A stretch of DNA of 64,000 nt from Ruminococcus flavefaciens (GCF_900119075.1 NZ_FPIP01000002.1:434001-498000), one strand, 5' to 3'; counted from the stretch's first letter, positions 25,733 through 34,660 are shown. Notes: generated from the letters alone by a model not told the origin. Numbers and translations: made by a program.

Positions 25733-28099
25733 TTATATATCGGCTGTATCCGAAGCCTTTATTGATCTCATGTAGAGCGCTGTGAAGTAAGCGCCTGCAA
25801 CTGCCACTGCAATGATTATTGCAGGGTAGATAATGCATACCTCAACAGGTCTTATGTTATAGTCTACGCCGTTTATAGCTCCCATAATGCCGAATATGGG
25901 GTTTATGCAGAGCTTTGTGACAGGTGAGCACAGTGCGATTGATATCACAGAAGCCACTGCCGCAACTATTGCAAAGCGCAGAGTGTGCTGTGCCACTACA
26001 GACCGCGACTTGAAGCCCATAGCCTTCATAAGTGCTATCTCGGGCTTTTCCTTTGAGATAAAGGAACGCTCCATAAGCACGGATATCAGTATAATGATTA
26101 TGGCTGTGATGATTATCACCATGAGCTTTACGCCGTTAATGGTATCCTTTACGTTCTTGCCTATGACGGTCATTACGAAGCCGTCTGTGTCGTCGATGTA
26201 TTTGGTGCCGAAGATGTCCTTCATCTTTTCTATGCGGCTTTCTATTGTTTTTTTGTCGGGTGAATCGTCAAAGTCTATCTGAAAGCCCATTACCTGAGTG
26301 ATAAATTCGTCGGGAACTTCAAAGCTTTCGTGAAAACGTCCTGTTTCGCCCATCTGCACCATGCTCTGGAAAAGGGCTGAGACGATGTAGTCATCGGTCT
26401 TGCCGTTGAAGGTGAGCTTTACCTTGTCGCCTACGCCTACGTCAAGCTTTTCGGCGACTTGCTTTGTGAGAGCTATCTCGTTTGCATATTTGGGAGCGTA
26501 GCCCTCCGAATAGGTGTAATCCGAAGCCTTTGTCTCGGAATTGTACATGAATATGGGCGAAGCCTTTATTCCGTTTGCTTCAAGAGTCGGGAACAGCATG
26601 GCTTCAGATGATACCTTGCCTGATATACCGTTGTCTGCAAGCTTCTTTTCTATATCCTCGCATATTCCCTTGTAGGTCTTTTCGCCTGTCATTATCTTTG
26701 CTATCAGGTCGGTATCGGTGATATAGGCGTCGCTTTCCTGTGTACACATAAGGGGCAGGAGCTTTCCGCTGGAAAGGGTATTGGCGGTATTGGCAAGGCT
26801 CATTATCAGGAGCAGGCATACCGTGAAGATAGCTGTCATCACGCAGAACTGCTTCGGACTGCTGAATATGTCATTGAATGCAAGGAAGCCTGTAGCGCCC
26901 AGCTTGCTCTTTCCAAGGTGCATGAGTCCCTTTTTCTTGAAGCGTTCGCCTGTCTGACCGCTTCTTACAGCGTCTATAGGTGAGAGCTTCTTTATCCTGC
27001 GGGTACATCTCCAGCAGAAAAGCATGATGATGAGAACTACAAAGATACTGCAAGCTATGCTTATCAGTACGGTATGGTCGTTTCCAAGCACCATATAGTC
27101 GCTTACGGACCTGATAAGGGCGTTACCAAATGGTATGCTGAGAAGAAGTCCTGCAAATGCGCCGATTACCGCGATACCGAAGTACTTCACCAGATACAGA
27201 CCGCGGACGGAGCTGTTTTTCAGTCCCAGAGCCTTCATAACGCCTATCTCGCGGAATTCCTCGTTGACGGTAAAGCTGATAGTGAATCTCAGCACTACAA
27301 ATGATACAAGTATGAGGCATACGCTGACTATCAGGAGAAGTCCCGCTACGATGATATACATTATGTAGCTCGTTCTTACAATGGATATGCCCTTGCTGAA
27401 GGTGTTAGTGGGTATATCCGAAAGGTCTGATTCGAGAGTTTTTGAGTTATATCCGTTTACGTAGAAAATGCTGCTTCTGTTGTTTTCTCTTACCTTTTCG
27501 TCGGCTATGAGGGTATCGTAGTCCGCATTATTGACTATAAGACGGGGATTGTTGAACATCTCCGAGCCTAAAAATGCGTCCTTTGCAAGTCCTGCATATT
27601 TCAGGGTTATCTCGGTATCGCCGAGATTGAGCTGGAATTTCTCGCCGTAGTCAAGGTCAGCACCTTTGACTAAGCAGCCCGTAAAGTAAGCATATCCCTC
27701 GGGGACTTTTTTTAATATCTCGTTGTCCTTGTCGAAGTAATTGAGCTTTCCGTTATCAATGGGAAGAAGCAGAGCGGTGCTTCCGATGTCTGCAAGCTTT
27801 TTACCGTTTTTTGTAAGAGCGGTATCGTTGAAGAAAAGCTGATCCTCACGGCGGAAGTCCTTGACATTTTGAACTCCCGAAAGGAAATCCTCTATCTCGT
27901 CGCCGTTATCAGCCAGAGTTATGATGAAATGGTCGCTTAGATCTGCTTTCTCGAAGTAATAATCGAGACCGTTCAGAACGGTGGTGATGTTGTTTACGCT
28001 GCTTGCCGCGAACATTGTGGCAAGTATCACGAACAGCAGGAGTATGATATTCATGGTCTTTTTACGTTTCAGGTCTTTTTTAAGTATTCTGAAATACAT
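25733..28099 (-). CDS. FtsX-type ABC transporter permease with duplicated domains
   Basis: A 788-residue permease. TM1 (about 15-36) is followed by a first extracellular domain (about 40-245) and three TMs. A fourth membrane start near 410-435 is followed by a second extracellular domain (about 440-655) and three final TMs. This 1+3+1+3 layout is a duplicated MacB/LolC-like FtsX unit, not the 10-TM BceB layout. It is the first gene of the four-gene operon with ATPase, regulator and kinase. The likely role is antimicrobial-peptide or envelope-stress resistance, or export of a surface factor (inference from context). No convincing promoter box was fixed in the gap 28100-28214. Confidence 0.88.
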   Translation of the reverse strand: MYFRILKKDLKRKKTMNIILLLFVILATMFAASSVNNITTVLNGLDYYFEKADLSDHFIITLADNGDEIEDFLSGVQNVKDFRREDQLFFNDTALTKNGKKLADIGSTALLLPIDNGKLNYFDKDNEILKKVPEGYAYFTGCLVKGADLDYGEKFQLNLGDTEITLKYAGLAKDAFLGSEMFNNPRLIVNNADYDTLIADEKVRENNRSSIFYVNGYNSKTLESDLSDIPTNTFSKGISIVRTSYIMYIIVAGLLLIVSVCLILVSFVVLRFTISFTVNEEFREIGVMKALGLKNSSVRGLYLVKYFGIAVIGAFAGLLLSIPFGNALIRSVSDYMVLGNDHTVLISIACSIFVVLIIMLFCWRCTRRIKKLSPIDAVRSGQTGERFKKKGLMHLGKSKLGATGFLAFNDIFSSPKQFCVMTAIFTVCLLLIMSLANTANTLSSGKLLPLMCTQESDAYITDTDLIAKIMTGEKTYKGICEDIEKKLADNGISGKVSSEAMLFPTLEANGIKASPIFMYNSETKASDYTYSEGYAPKYANEIALTKQVAEKLDVGVGDKVKLTFNGKTDDYIVSALFQSMVQMGETGRFHESFEVPDEFITQVMGFQIDFDDSPDKKTIESRIEKMKDIFGTKYIDDTDGFVMTVIGKNVKDTINGVKLMVIIITAIIIILISVLMERSFISKEKPEIALMKAMGFKSRSVVAQHTLRFAIVAAVASVISIALCSPVTKLCINPIFGIMGAINGVDYNIRPVEVCIIYPAIIIAVAVAGAYFTALYMRSIKASDTADI

Positions 28100-28214
28100 A
28101 ACTTATCCCTCGCTTTCTGTGATTCTATAATAGCACGGGAATTATTAAATAATCCTTAAATGGGCTCAAAGTATAGTATATCGCTGAATACGGCTTTTGT
28201 CAAGGCACAGGAAA

Positions 28215-28238
28215 GCCGCCCTCCATTCGGAGGGCGGC
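28215..28238 (-). terminator. Terminator of the ECF sigma/anti-sigma operon
   Basis: Perfect 10-bp GC-rich stem GCCGCCCTCC/GGAGGGCGGC with a 4-base loop, 8 bases after the stop at 28246. The U tract is weak. Confidence 0.7.
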
Positions 28239-28245
28239 AGGTGAG

Positions 28246-29979
28246 TTATTCACTTAGTATTTTTTCAATCTCGCTGTATGCGTTTTCGTCATCGCAGACG
28301 TAAAACCTGTTCAGGCAGTCAGATTCGCTCTTGGGCTCTCTGATGTTTGTTACAGCAAGCTTGCCGTCAATGTCTGTAACTTCACAGCCTGCAAAGCATA
28401 TCATTGTCTTTCCGTCCCACGCCTTGCCGATACGCAGCTCTGTTATGCTGTCATTATTGTTATCTGTTGTACCTATTATACCGATATCATAGCCGAAATA
28501 ATTGGAATCATCTGTCATTTTCCAGTCGTATCTGCCGAGGCATTCTTTCAGCTTCTGCATTTTATCATCTGTGATATCGAACTGCTTGGTGTCAAGCGCT
28601 GAATACAGCCAGTCAACACGGTCAATGAAAGAAAGGTCAACGGGGACTTCCTTAGTCAGTTCGGAGTGTTTGCTGTTGATATAATCAGTTATCTGCTGAA
28701 CTGCATTGATATTGTCCTTATTTATCCATGAAGATGTATATACAGGTTCTTCTATGCCGTCATCGTTTGGCTGCCATTCTCCATATCCGATAAAGGTGAT
28801 ATCTGAAGATGACATGATAATGAAACTGTAACGTATATTATCTTCATAACAGCTCAAATCAATTATTGATATGCTGTTCTGCATATTTTCTTCAATAAAT
28901 GACGAAGTATCGTCCAGTTTTTCCCATTTGCATTTCCTGAGAATATTATAGATGAAGTCGTTATCTTCCTTGTTGAGCGTTATAGGATAATATTCAAATG
29001 GAAGTTCTATTTCCCATTCTCTGTTAAGGATAGATTTTTCTTCGTTATATGAGCGAATAAAATCTTCACCGAAAATCTCGTTCATCTTGCTTTTGATAAG
29101 GTCATAATCTATCTTGTAGCACTTTGTAACATCATTGATGTCTATAGTTTCATCGACAGCACCATATTGTATCATTCTGTTCATAGCATTTTTATCTGAC
29201 GGATCATAGTTTTCATCTGTGTAATCACTTTCAAGCCTTACCTTGCAGCTTGTAAGCACCACAGTACTCTGGTCACCGTCAAAATTAAGTATAATGAAAT
29301 CATCGTCAGATAAGCTGTAGAAACAGAATCGTTCATAGGTATACAGAAACTCGGGGAGCACCTTAGGTTCATCATCTGCCTCTTCCCATTCTAAGCTGTT
29401 AAAGAAGTCAGCAAGCTCCTGACGCTTTTCAAGGGGGATAACATTGCCGCCCCGTAAGCTGAATCCCGTTCTGCCGTCGCCGCCTTCTTCTTCAGATTTG
29501 CCAAAGTTGACAAAGATAGCTGTTTTGCTGTCCGGATCAGGTCTGCTGAATTCATGAGCCGCAAAATCGAACGGACAGCTGTTGTTAAGCGGTTCAGTGG
29601 TCGGCTGTTCCGTGGTTGTCTGCTCGGTAGTAGGCTCCTCTGTAATATTCTCCTTATCGGATATAGTGGGCGTATTTGAGAAATGCTTATATGCCTTGAA
29701 TCCGCCTGCTGCTCCGCCTATGAGTATAGCTGCGGCAGCCGCCATGCTCAGGCACTTTTTCCACAGGGGACGTTTGCAGACGACCTCAACGCCGCTGACG
29801 GTCTGTTCGTCGGTCTCCGTGAATTTTGATGTATTGTTTGCTTTATTTAATTTTTCCTGACTCATTCTGAACACCTTCTCTTTTTCTTCTGCGTCATCGG
29901 GCGGAAATTCCTCAGATAGCCTGTCAATGACGCTCTGCTCGGTGTTTTCGAGAATATCAAATTCTTTTTTCTCTTCCAT
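28246..29979 (-). CDS. Probable membrane anti-sigma factor with large ectodomain
   Basis: A 577-residue protein. The cytosolic N-terminus (1-75, acidic and helical) starts EEKKEFDILENTEQSVIDRL. A single TM lies at about 77-97, then a short Thr/Glu/Pro linker (TTEQPTTEP), then an ectodomain of about 440 residues that appears to hold repeated sub-domains with Trp- and Asp-rich motifs. I do not recognise the ectodomain. The gene starts 4 bases after the stop of the ECF sigma gene, the classic place for the cognate anti-sigma factor. No zinc-binding HxxxCxxC motif is seen. The large ectodomain suggests sensing of an outside cue. Confidence 0.7.
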   Translation of the reverse strand: MEEKKEFDILENTEQSVIDRLSEEFPPDDAEEKEKVFRMSQEKLNKANNTSKFTETDEQTVSGVEVVCKRPLWKKCLSMAAAAAILIGGAAGGFKAYKHFSNTPTISDKENITEEPTTEQTTTEQPTTEPLNNSCPFDFAAHEFSRPDPDSKTAIFVNFGKSEEEGGDGRTGFSLRGGNVIPLEKRQELADFFNSLEWEEADDEPKVLPEFLYTYERFCFYSLSDDDFIILNFDGDQSTVVLTSCKVRLESDYTDENYDPSDKNAMNRMIQYGAVDETIDINDVTKCYKIDYDLIKSKMNEIFGEDFIRSYNEEKSILNREWEIELPFEYYPITLNKEDNDFIYNILRKCKWEKLDDTSSFIEENMQNSISIIDLSCYEDNIRYSFIIMSSSDITFIGYGEWQPNDDGIEEPVYTSSWINKDNINAVQQITDYINSKHSELTKEVPVDLSFIDRVDWLYSALDTKQFDITDDKMQKLKECLGRYDWKMTDDSNYFGYDIGIIGTTDNNNDSITELRIGKAWDGKTMICFAGCEVTDIDGKLAVTNIREPKSESDCLNRFYVCDDENAYSEIEKILSE

Positions 29980-29983
29980 GACA

Positions 29984-30550
29984 TCACCTTCCTTCGCCGA
30001 TATCCGTAAGTATCTTTTTCAGCTTATCCATTGCGCGGCTTAGCCTTTTTCTCACCGCTTCGGGCTTAAGACCGACTTTATCGGCGATATCTGCGGATTT
30101 CCTTCCGTAATAGTATTTCTGCATTATTATGTAGCTGTCGGGCTCTCCGAGAGACTTTACCGCGTCAAGAAGCGCGTGGCAGGTCTCGGCTTTTTCGGCA
30201 AGCTCGTCAACTTTATCGGCAGAGGGCAGCTGCAAGGCTTCCTCGCCGTCCACAGGGACTGTATTCACCGACCTTACACGAAGCTTTCGGAACATATCAA
30301 CAGACCTGTTACGCGCTATAGCCGCTATAAATCCCTTGATATCGCCGCTGTAGCCGTTATCTGTGCTGTAGTGCAGGAATACGTCGCTGAAAACATCGCT
30401 GACGCATGCGTCGATATCCTCCCGTGAAGCATAGCTTCTCAGGCGATTGAAAACTATTGTGTAGACGTAGTTGTAGTATTCGTCGAAAATAAGCCTGTGA
30501 GCTTTCTGCGGAGAGCTTTTCAGAAGCTCCCTTGCCTGCTGGTCGGTCAT
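29984..30550 (-). CDS. ECF-type RNA polymerase sigma factor
   Basis: A 188-residue sigma-70 family protein with region 2 (about 20-90; VSDVFSDVFLHY and GDIKGFIAAIARNRSVDMFR) and region 4 (about 125-185; the PDSYIIMQKYYYGRKSADIA helix-turn-helix). The ATG at 30550 is fixed by GGAGGG five bases upstream. The operon partner at 28246 is the likely membrane anti-sigma factor. Targets unknown; autoregulation is typical. Confidence 0.88.
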   Translation of the reverse strand: MTDQQARELLKSSPQKAHRLIFDEYYNYVYTIVFNRLRSYASREDIDACVSDVFSDVFLHYSTDNGYSGDIKGFIAAIARNRSVDMFRKLRVRSVNTVPVDGEEALQLPSADKVDELAEKAETCHALLDAVKSLGEPDSYIIMQKYYYGRKSADIADKVGLKPEAVRKRLSRAMDKLKKILTDIGEGR

Positions 30551-30845
30551 TTTATCCCTCCGTAGAATTAATAAGCTTTCAAATGCATTTGTCACGCTCT
30601 GTAATGCATACTCGCAGAAGAAAAGCAAACTGTGACTATGATATCATATTTTTAAGTAAAATGCAATTCTGTGTTTCTGAATTGTTAATATTGAACAATG
30701 TCTAAATACACAAAACAACTTTGTTTTGTACACCTGCAAGGTCAAAAAATGATGAAGTTGCTTTTGAAAATGCCGCTTTTATGAATAAAAAATGTCATCA
30801 TCTGATTTTTATATCAAAATAGTGCAAAAAATGCTCTAAAAATGC

Positions 30846-30874
30846 TTGTAAATTCCAAAAAGCTGTGATATAAT
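30846..30874 (+). promoter_or_regulatory. Promoter of the DUF2520 gene
   Basis: TTGTAA (30846-30851) and TATAAT (30869-30874), 17-base spacer, with a TGTGA extended -10. The gap 30551-30918 otherwise holds only AT-rich sequence. Confidence 0.75.
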
Positions 30875-30918
30875 GTAGAAAAGGTAACCAAATTAGAGGG
30901 TTACAGGAGGATATTAAA

Positions 30919-31764
30919 ATGAAAATTGGATTTATAGGTGCAGGGAAAGTAGGTTTTTCCCTCGGCAGGTACTTTGCTGAGAACGGTATCTTTATCACGG
31001 GATACTACAGCAAAGCGCTTCAGTCTGCTACTGAAGCATCAAGATTTACCAAGAGCCGCGCATATGACAATATGGCGGAGCTTGTGGGCGACAGCGACGT
31101 GATATTTTTAACTGTCCCCGACAGCGCTATCAAAGAGGTGTATGATCAGGTCAAGGCTGTGGGTATCGGCGGCAAGCAGATATGCCACTGCAGCGGAGCT
31201 ATGTCCGTAGCTGAGGCGTTCCCCGATATCGCAAGATTCGGTGCAAGCGGCTTCTCTATACACCCGCTTTTCCCGATTACCAGCAAGTATGACTCCTTCA
31301 AGGAGCTGGGCAAGGCGTTTTTCTGTATCGAGGGCAGTGACGAGTTCATCGGCGTTTGGGACGAGCTTCTGCGCAAAATGGGCAACGGCACCAAGGTCAT
31401 CTCCAGTGAGAATAAGGCTCAGTACAACGCAGCCTGCTCGATTTCGAGCAATCTGGTCTGCGCACTTGCGGCAGAGAGTCTCGCTCTTATGGAGAAGTGC
31501 GGCTTCTCGCAGACAGAGGCGCTGAAGGCTTTTCAGCCTCTTATCATGAACAATATCAAGCGTATCCTTGCCTTAGGTCCTGTGGAGGCTCTCTCAGGTC
31601 CCGTGGAGCGCAATGACATCGGTATGGTCAGAAAGCACCTTGAATGTATGGAAAACGATACCGACAGGAGTATGTACAAGGCTGTTTCCATGAAGCTTGT
31701 TGATGTGGCTCAGCAGAAGAACAATGAGGCGGATTTTTCCGAGCTCAGAAGAATACTCAGATAA
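30919..31764 (+). CDS. Rossmann-like DUF2520 protein (NADP-dependent reductase-like)
   Basis: A 281-residue protein. The N-terminal NAD(P)-binding fold starts KIGFIGAGKVGFSLG, and the conserved segment HCSGAMS near residues 92-98 is followed by SIHPLFP. The all-helical C-terminal DUF2520 half carries SGPVERND. The overall shape resembles 6-phosphogluconate or ketopantoate reductase-type enzymes; the substrate is not established. AGGAGG ribosome binding site. Monocistronic. Confidence 0.85.
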   Translation: MKIGFIGAGKVGFSLGRYFAENGIFITGYYSKALQSATEASRFTKSRAYDNMAELVGDSDVIFLTVPDSAIKEVYDQVKAVGIGGKQICHCSGAMSVAEAFPDIARFGASGFSIHPLFPITSKYDSFKELGKAFFCIEGSDEFIGVWDELLRKMGNGTKVISSENKAQYNAACSISSNLVCALAAESLALMEKCGFSQTEALKAFQPLIMNNIKRILALGPVEALSGPVERNDIGMVRKHLECMENDTDRSMYKAVSMKLVDVAQQKNNEADFSELRRILR

Positions 31765-31778
31765 TATGCACAGACGAG

Positions 31779-31807
31779 AAAAGCTCCGCGATTGCGGAGC
31801 TTTTTTT
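31779..31807 (+). terminator. Terminator of the DUF2520 gene
   Basis: 11-bp stem AAAAGCTCCGC/GCGGAGCTTTT with a GATT loop and T7 tail; it touches the end of the convergent gene at 31806. Confidence 0.9.
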
Positions 31808-32183
31808 AGTTTATTATATCAGGCGAAGCGTAAACGATGTCGCTTTCCTTTATTTCTCCTTTGGTTTTGAGCCATATCCGAACCCATACGGTGTCCGGCG
31901 GCTCTTCGAGATCGGGATTGTATATGGTCTTGTCAGCCGCTATTTCTTTGACCTTGGTGTAATAATGCCCCACCCAGTTGCTCCATGCCAGCTTGTACAC
32001 TACAGCAGGAGTGTCCTCGGTATAGCTGTGTACGCTTTCCCTGTCGGTGTCAATATAGACCGTATCGCCGACCTTTACGCTGTCCTTGTTTATGAGCATT
32101 ACGGTTATCCTGTAGCCGAAAAGCGTTTTTTTGCACTCCGAGATTATCTGCCAGAGGGAATAGCGTATTTCTTCCAGCCGCAT
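31806..32183 (-). CDS. Hypothetical protein downstream of U32-like gene
   Basis: A 125-residue soluble protein, Trp- and Tyr-rich in the middle (KLAWSNWVGHYYTKV and TVWVRIWLKTKG), possibly a small beta barrel. It follows the U32-like gene by 10 bases, so they form an operon. The start is uncertain: the ATG at 32183 has only a weak GAG-type ribosome binding site, and an internal ATG about 29 codons later (MLINKDSVKVGD) is a reasonable alternative. Function unknown. Confidence 0.55.
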   Translation of the reverse strand: MRLEEIRYSLWQIISECKKTLFGYRITVMLINKDSVKVGDTVYIDTDRESVHSYTEDTPAVVYKLAWSNWVGHYYTKVKEIAADKTIYNPDLEEPPDTVWVRIWLKTKGEIKESDIVYASPDIIN

Positions 32184-32193
32184 TATCAGCTCA

Positions 32194-33159
32194 TTATATA
32201 GCCTGATCGGGAACTATGATAGCTCCGTTGAGGCTGAGGTTGCGCAGGAAAATAAGACGAGCCTTGTCGATACATTCGGGCTTTACCATGTAGTAGAGGT
32301 AGTGCTCCATAAGATTGAACATATCAAAGGTGCGTCCCTCTATCTTGAACTGATTGAAGCCCATAGGCACATACTTGTTCCAGATATCGTCGGGAGTGAT
32401 GTGATTGCTGAGTCCCTTTACGTCGAAAAGGCTCCTGTGCTCGCAGTTGCACTCGAATATAGCCTTTGCCTCGGGGTGAGAAGCGGCAAATTTCGCAGAA
32501 TCAAAGGGAACATTCGGGTACTTTCTTACGTGATTTGCGTAGGCTATCTGCTCCAGACCTATTGTCTGATAGTGGAGCGAGCGGTTGGCACACTGGGGAT
32601 TACAGCAGGCATTCACCAGTATCTCGCACTTGCTCTTGTCGGGTATCTTTTCAAGTATATCGAACTTGTTGTTGAGGTCATAGTCCAGCACGACGATGTG
32701 GTAGTCCTTACAGACCTCGCTGTAGAGAGCTTCGGGCTCGGTTATGCGCTTGCAGGTGGAGCTTGTCAGCTTGTAGTTGGGATAGGTCTTTCTTATGTAG
32801 TCCTCAAGGATAGGGGACATGACTATGCACTCGTTCATGCCGTTGTCAGCTATATGCATTACCATGTTGCAGAAATCATCGCTGAGGTGCTTTTTTTCTA
32901 TCATTGGATTGGTAAATGTAAAGCGGAGCGGTATGCCTTTCTTGTTGAAGTAGTTGGTGACTCCCTTAACGAAGTCCTTCTGGCACATACCGTGAACTAC
33001 TCGTCCGCCGTTCCATAATGAGGGGGGGAACACGCCGTATATCGAAGCTATCTCGACGCCCTCGCGGAAGAGCTCGGGGCTGTTTTCGAGCATAGTGAGA
33101 AATACAACATTGAATTTGAACATTCTTGCGAAATCGGGCAGGTGAAATCTTACCTTCAT
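32194..33159 (-). CDS. U32-peptidase/UbiU-like TIM-barrel protein (tentative)
   Basis: A 321-residue soluble protein. It has an N-terminal region KVRFHLPDFARMFKFN and a central RFTFTNPMIEK segment. A CCNPQCANRSLHYQ motif with three Cys sits near 188-201, and an isolated Cys pair lies further on (FECNCEHRS). The Cys pattern and the order of barrel strands resemble U32-type Fe-S proteins, but the similarity is distant and I would not assert proteolysis. The ATG at 33159 has AGGAGG at the right distance; the ATG at 33165 abuts it. Promoter at 33202-33230. Confidence 0.5.
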   Translation of the reverse strand: MKVRFHLPDFARMFKFNVVFLTMLENSPELFREGVEIASIYGVFPPSLWNGGRVVHGMCQKDFVKGVTNYFNKKGIPLRFTFTNPMIEKKHLSDDFCNMVMHIADNGMNECIVMSPILEDYIRKTYPNYKLTSSTCKRITEPEALYSEVCKDYHIVVLDYDLNNKFDILEKIPDKSKCEILVNACCNPQCANRSLHYQTIGLEQIAYANHVRKYPNVPFDSAKFAASHPEAKAIFECNCEHRSLFDVKGLSNHITPDDIWNKYVPMGFNQFKIEGRTFDMFNLMEHYLYYMVKPECIDKARLIFLRNLSLNGAIIVPDQAI

Positions 33160-33201
33160 GGTCATCCTCCTAAATGCGTCATACGCGGAAATTATACTGT
33201 T

Positions 33202-33230
33202 ATTATAGCATACAATCCTATGAATATCAA
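33202..33230 (-). promoter_or_regulatory. Promoter of the U32-like operon
   Basis: On the minus strand TTGATA (33225-33230) and TATAAT (33202-33207), 17-base spacer. The remainder of the gap to 33555 shows only the terminator at 33364. Confidence 0.75.
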
Positions 33231-33363
33231 GATTCGCGGAGAAAAATTCCCGTATTATTATTTTTATGCCGCGAAAACGGGCGCGCAGGCTCTGCGCTTA
33301 TAGCATATTTCGTGCAGGAAATCAATAATAGAGGAAAAAAACAGCAAGATATGGCAAAAAAAG

Positions 33364-33392
33364 AGCGCCGCAAAAATGTGCTTTGCGGCGCT
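33364..33392 (-). terminator. Terminator of the secreted Pro/Glu/Lys-rich gene
   Basis: 11-bp stem AGCGCCGCAAA/TTTGCGGCGCT with a 7-base loop, followed on the minus strand by CTTTTTTT. It lies about 165 bases past the stop at 33556. Confidence 0.75.
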
Positions 33393-33555
33393 TTCTTTAC
33401 ATCTTGGTTATCCGCACTTTTACCGAGCGTGCAGATACAAGGGTAAAAGAGGATAAAGGGGATTGGGATTGGATCGAAGTGACCTGTCTTTTTGGGGAAT
33501 ACCTTTTCAGGCAAAGACAAGTTAAGTTTTATGCTGAACAGTCAATAAATACTGA

Positions 33556-34527
33556 TTATTCCTCAGTTGCAGCTGCCTCTGTAGCGGCCTCTGTTGTTGC
33601 CTCAACTGCAGCAGCAGCTTCAGCAGCCTTGAGAGCTTCTCTCTCCTTAGGACCAAGGTGCTCGTGCTTAGGAGCAACTGGTGGCTTAGGAGGCTCTGGC
33701 TTCTCTGCCTCAGCAGGAGGTGTTGGAGGTGTAGGAGGAACTGGCTTCTCGCCGTCCTCAACAGGCTTAGGAGGCTCTGGCTTCTCAGCGTTCTCGTCGA
33801 TTACTGGAGGTGCCGGTGGCTCTGGCTTCTCAGCGTTCTCATCAATTACCGGAGCAACAGGAGCTGCTGGAGCCTCTGGCTTGTCGTGCTTGAAGTGAAC
33901 GTCAGCGTGAACGTCCTTAGCGTTCATGATCTTTTCCTTAACATCGTCCTCGATGAAGTCGATCTTGCTTATATCAATAGAATCCTTGAACTGCATGAAG
34001 AGATCTGTGAGCTCGAGGTGAACAGGTCTGAGTGGCTTTGCAGGCTTCTTAGCGTCTTCCTCAGAAGCCTCAGCCTCTGTTACAGCCTCAGGAGCCTCAG
34101 GAGCTTCGCCTTCAACTACAGGAGCAGTGGGCTTCTCGTTCTCATGGAAGTGTACGTCAACCTTCTCGATGAGGTCCCAGTTCTCGATGATTGTATCGTT
34201 GAGGATCTCAATGTTGTTTGCTTCGATGAATGAGCGGATCTGCTCGATAAGATCAGTTACGTCAACGATTACTGGAGGTGCCGGTGGCTCTGGCTTCTCG
34301 CCGTCCTCAAGCTCAGCGGGAGCTACAGGAGGCTCTGGCTTTTCGCCGTCTTCGAGTACAGGAGCCTCAGGCTTCTCAGCCTCAGCTGCTTCTGTTACTT
34401 CCTCAGTTGCTGCTGCAACTGTTGTTACTGCTTCTTCTGTTGTTTCTGCTGCGAAAGCGCTGAAGCTTCCAGCTGATGCCATCATAGACATTGCAGCGAG
34501 TGCAGCAAAGATCTTTTTGCTTCTCAT
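33556..34527 (-). CDS. Secreted Pro/Glu/Lys-rich protein with two related helical modules
   Basis: A 323-residue exported protein. The signal peptide (1 to about 26, cut after AFA) is followed by Thr/Glu/Ala-rich sequence. Long tracts repeat EKPEPP/EKPEAP units. Two related modules of about 45 residues lie at 88-131 (VDVTDLIEQIRSFIE ... KVDVHFHENEKP) and 170-216 (LELTDLFMQFKDSID ... HADVHFKHDKP). The C-terminus (about 290-323) is a charged helix and a Thr/Glu/Ala tail. No sortase motif, lipobox or TM anchor is seen. It lies next to rsgI, whose ectodomain has the same Pro/Glu/Lys style, and has a SigI-type promoter at 34629-34660. I know no family for it; a wall- or matrix-associated spacer is a guess. 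Confidence 0.75.
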   Translation of the reverse strand: MRSKKIFAALAAMSMMASAGSFSAFAAETTEEAVTTVAAATEEVTEAAEAEKPEAPVLEDGEKPEPPVAPAELEDGEKPEPPAPPVIVDVTDLIEQIRSFIEANNIEILNDTIIENWDLIEKVDVHFHENEKPTAPVVEGEAPEAPEAVTEAEASEEDAKKPAKPLRPVHLELTDLFMQFKDSIDISKIDFIEDDVKEKIMNAKDVHADVHFKHDKPEAPAAPVAPVIDENAEKPEPPAPPVIDENAEKPEPPKPVEDGEKPVPPTPPTPPAEAEKPEPPKPPVAPKHEHLGPKEREALKAAEAAAAVEATTEAATEAAATEE

Positions 34528-34559
34528 TGTAATTACTCCTTTTTTACGGACGGATAAGT

Positions 34560-34620
34560 CCTTTTATTTTACTCCCGTGGGAGCATTTGACTTAGTGCGA
34601 ACTTTTTATTTGTTCGCCTT
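34560..34620 (-). promoter_or_regulatory. Leader of the secreted Pro-rich gene with small palindromes
   Basis: The roughly 100-base leader between the SigI-type promoter and the start holds a CTCCC-GT-GGGAG palindrome (about 34573-34584) and a GCGAAC/GTTCGC hairpin (about 34598-34618). They may stabilise the transcript or bind a regulator. An AAGGAG ribosome binding site follows. The remainder of the gap 34528-34845 holds the promoter and the rsgI terminator. Confidence 0.4.
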
Positions 34621-34628
34621 ATGTTAAC

Positions 34629-34660
34629 AGTTTACGGAGCATGAAATAAAAAAGTGGGGT
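34629..34660 (-). promoter_or_regulatory. SigI-type promoter of the secreted Pro-rich gene
   Basis: Minus strand: ACCCC (34656-34660), 19 bases, CGTAAACT (34629-34636). This matches the promoter before sigI in both boxes and in spacing, and also in the first bases after ACCCC (RCTTTT). SigI factors are known to use C-rich -35 and CGWA -10 elements, which both boxes fit. No good sigmaA promoter is seen nearby. Confidence 0.7.

Noticed and set aside
33658..34627. Large + strand frames over the secreted Pro-rich gene
   Set aside because: They are mirrors of a repetitive coding region. The minus frame has a signal peptide, ribosome binding site, promoter and terminator.
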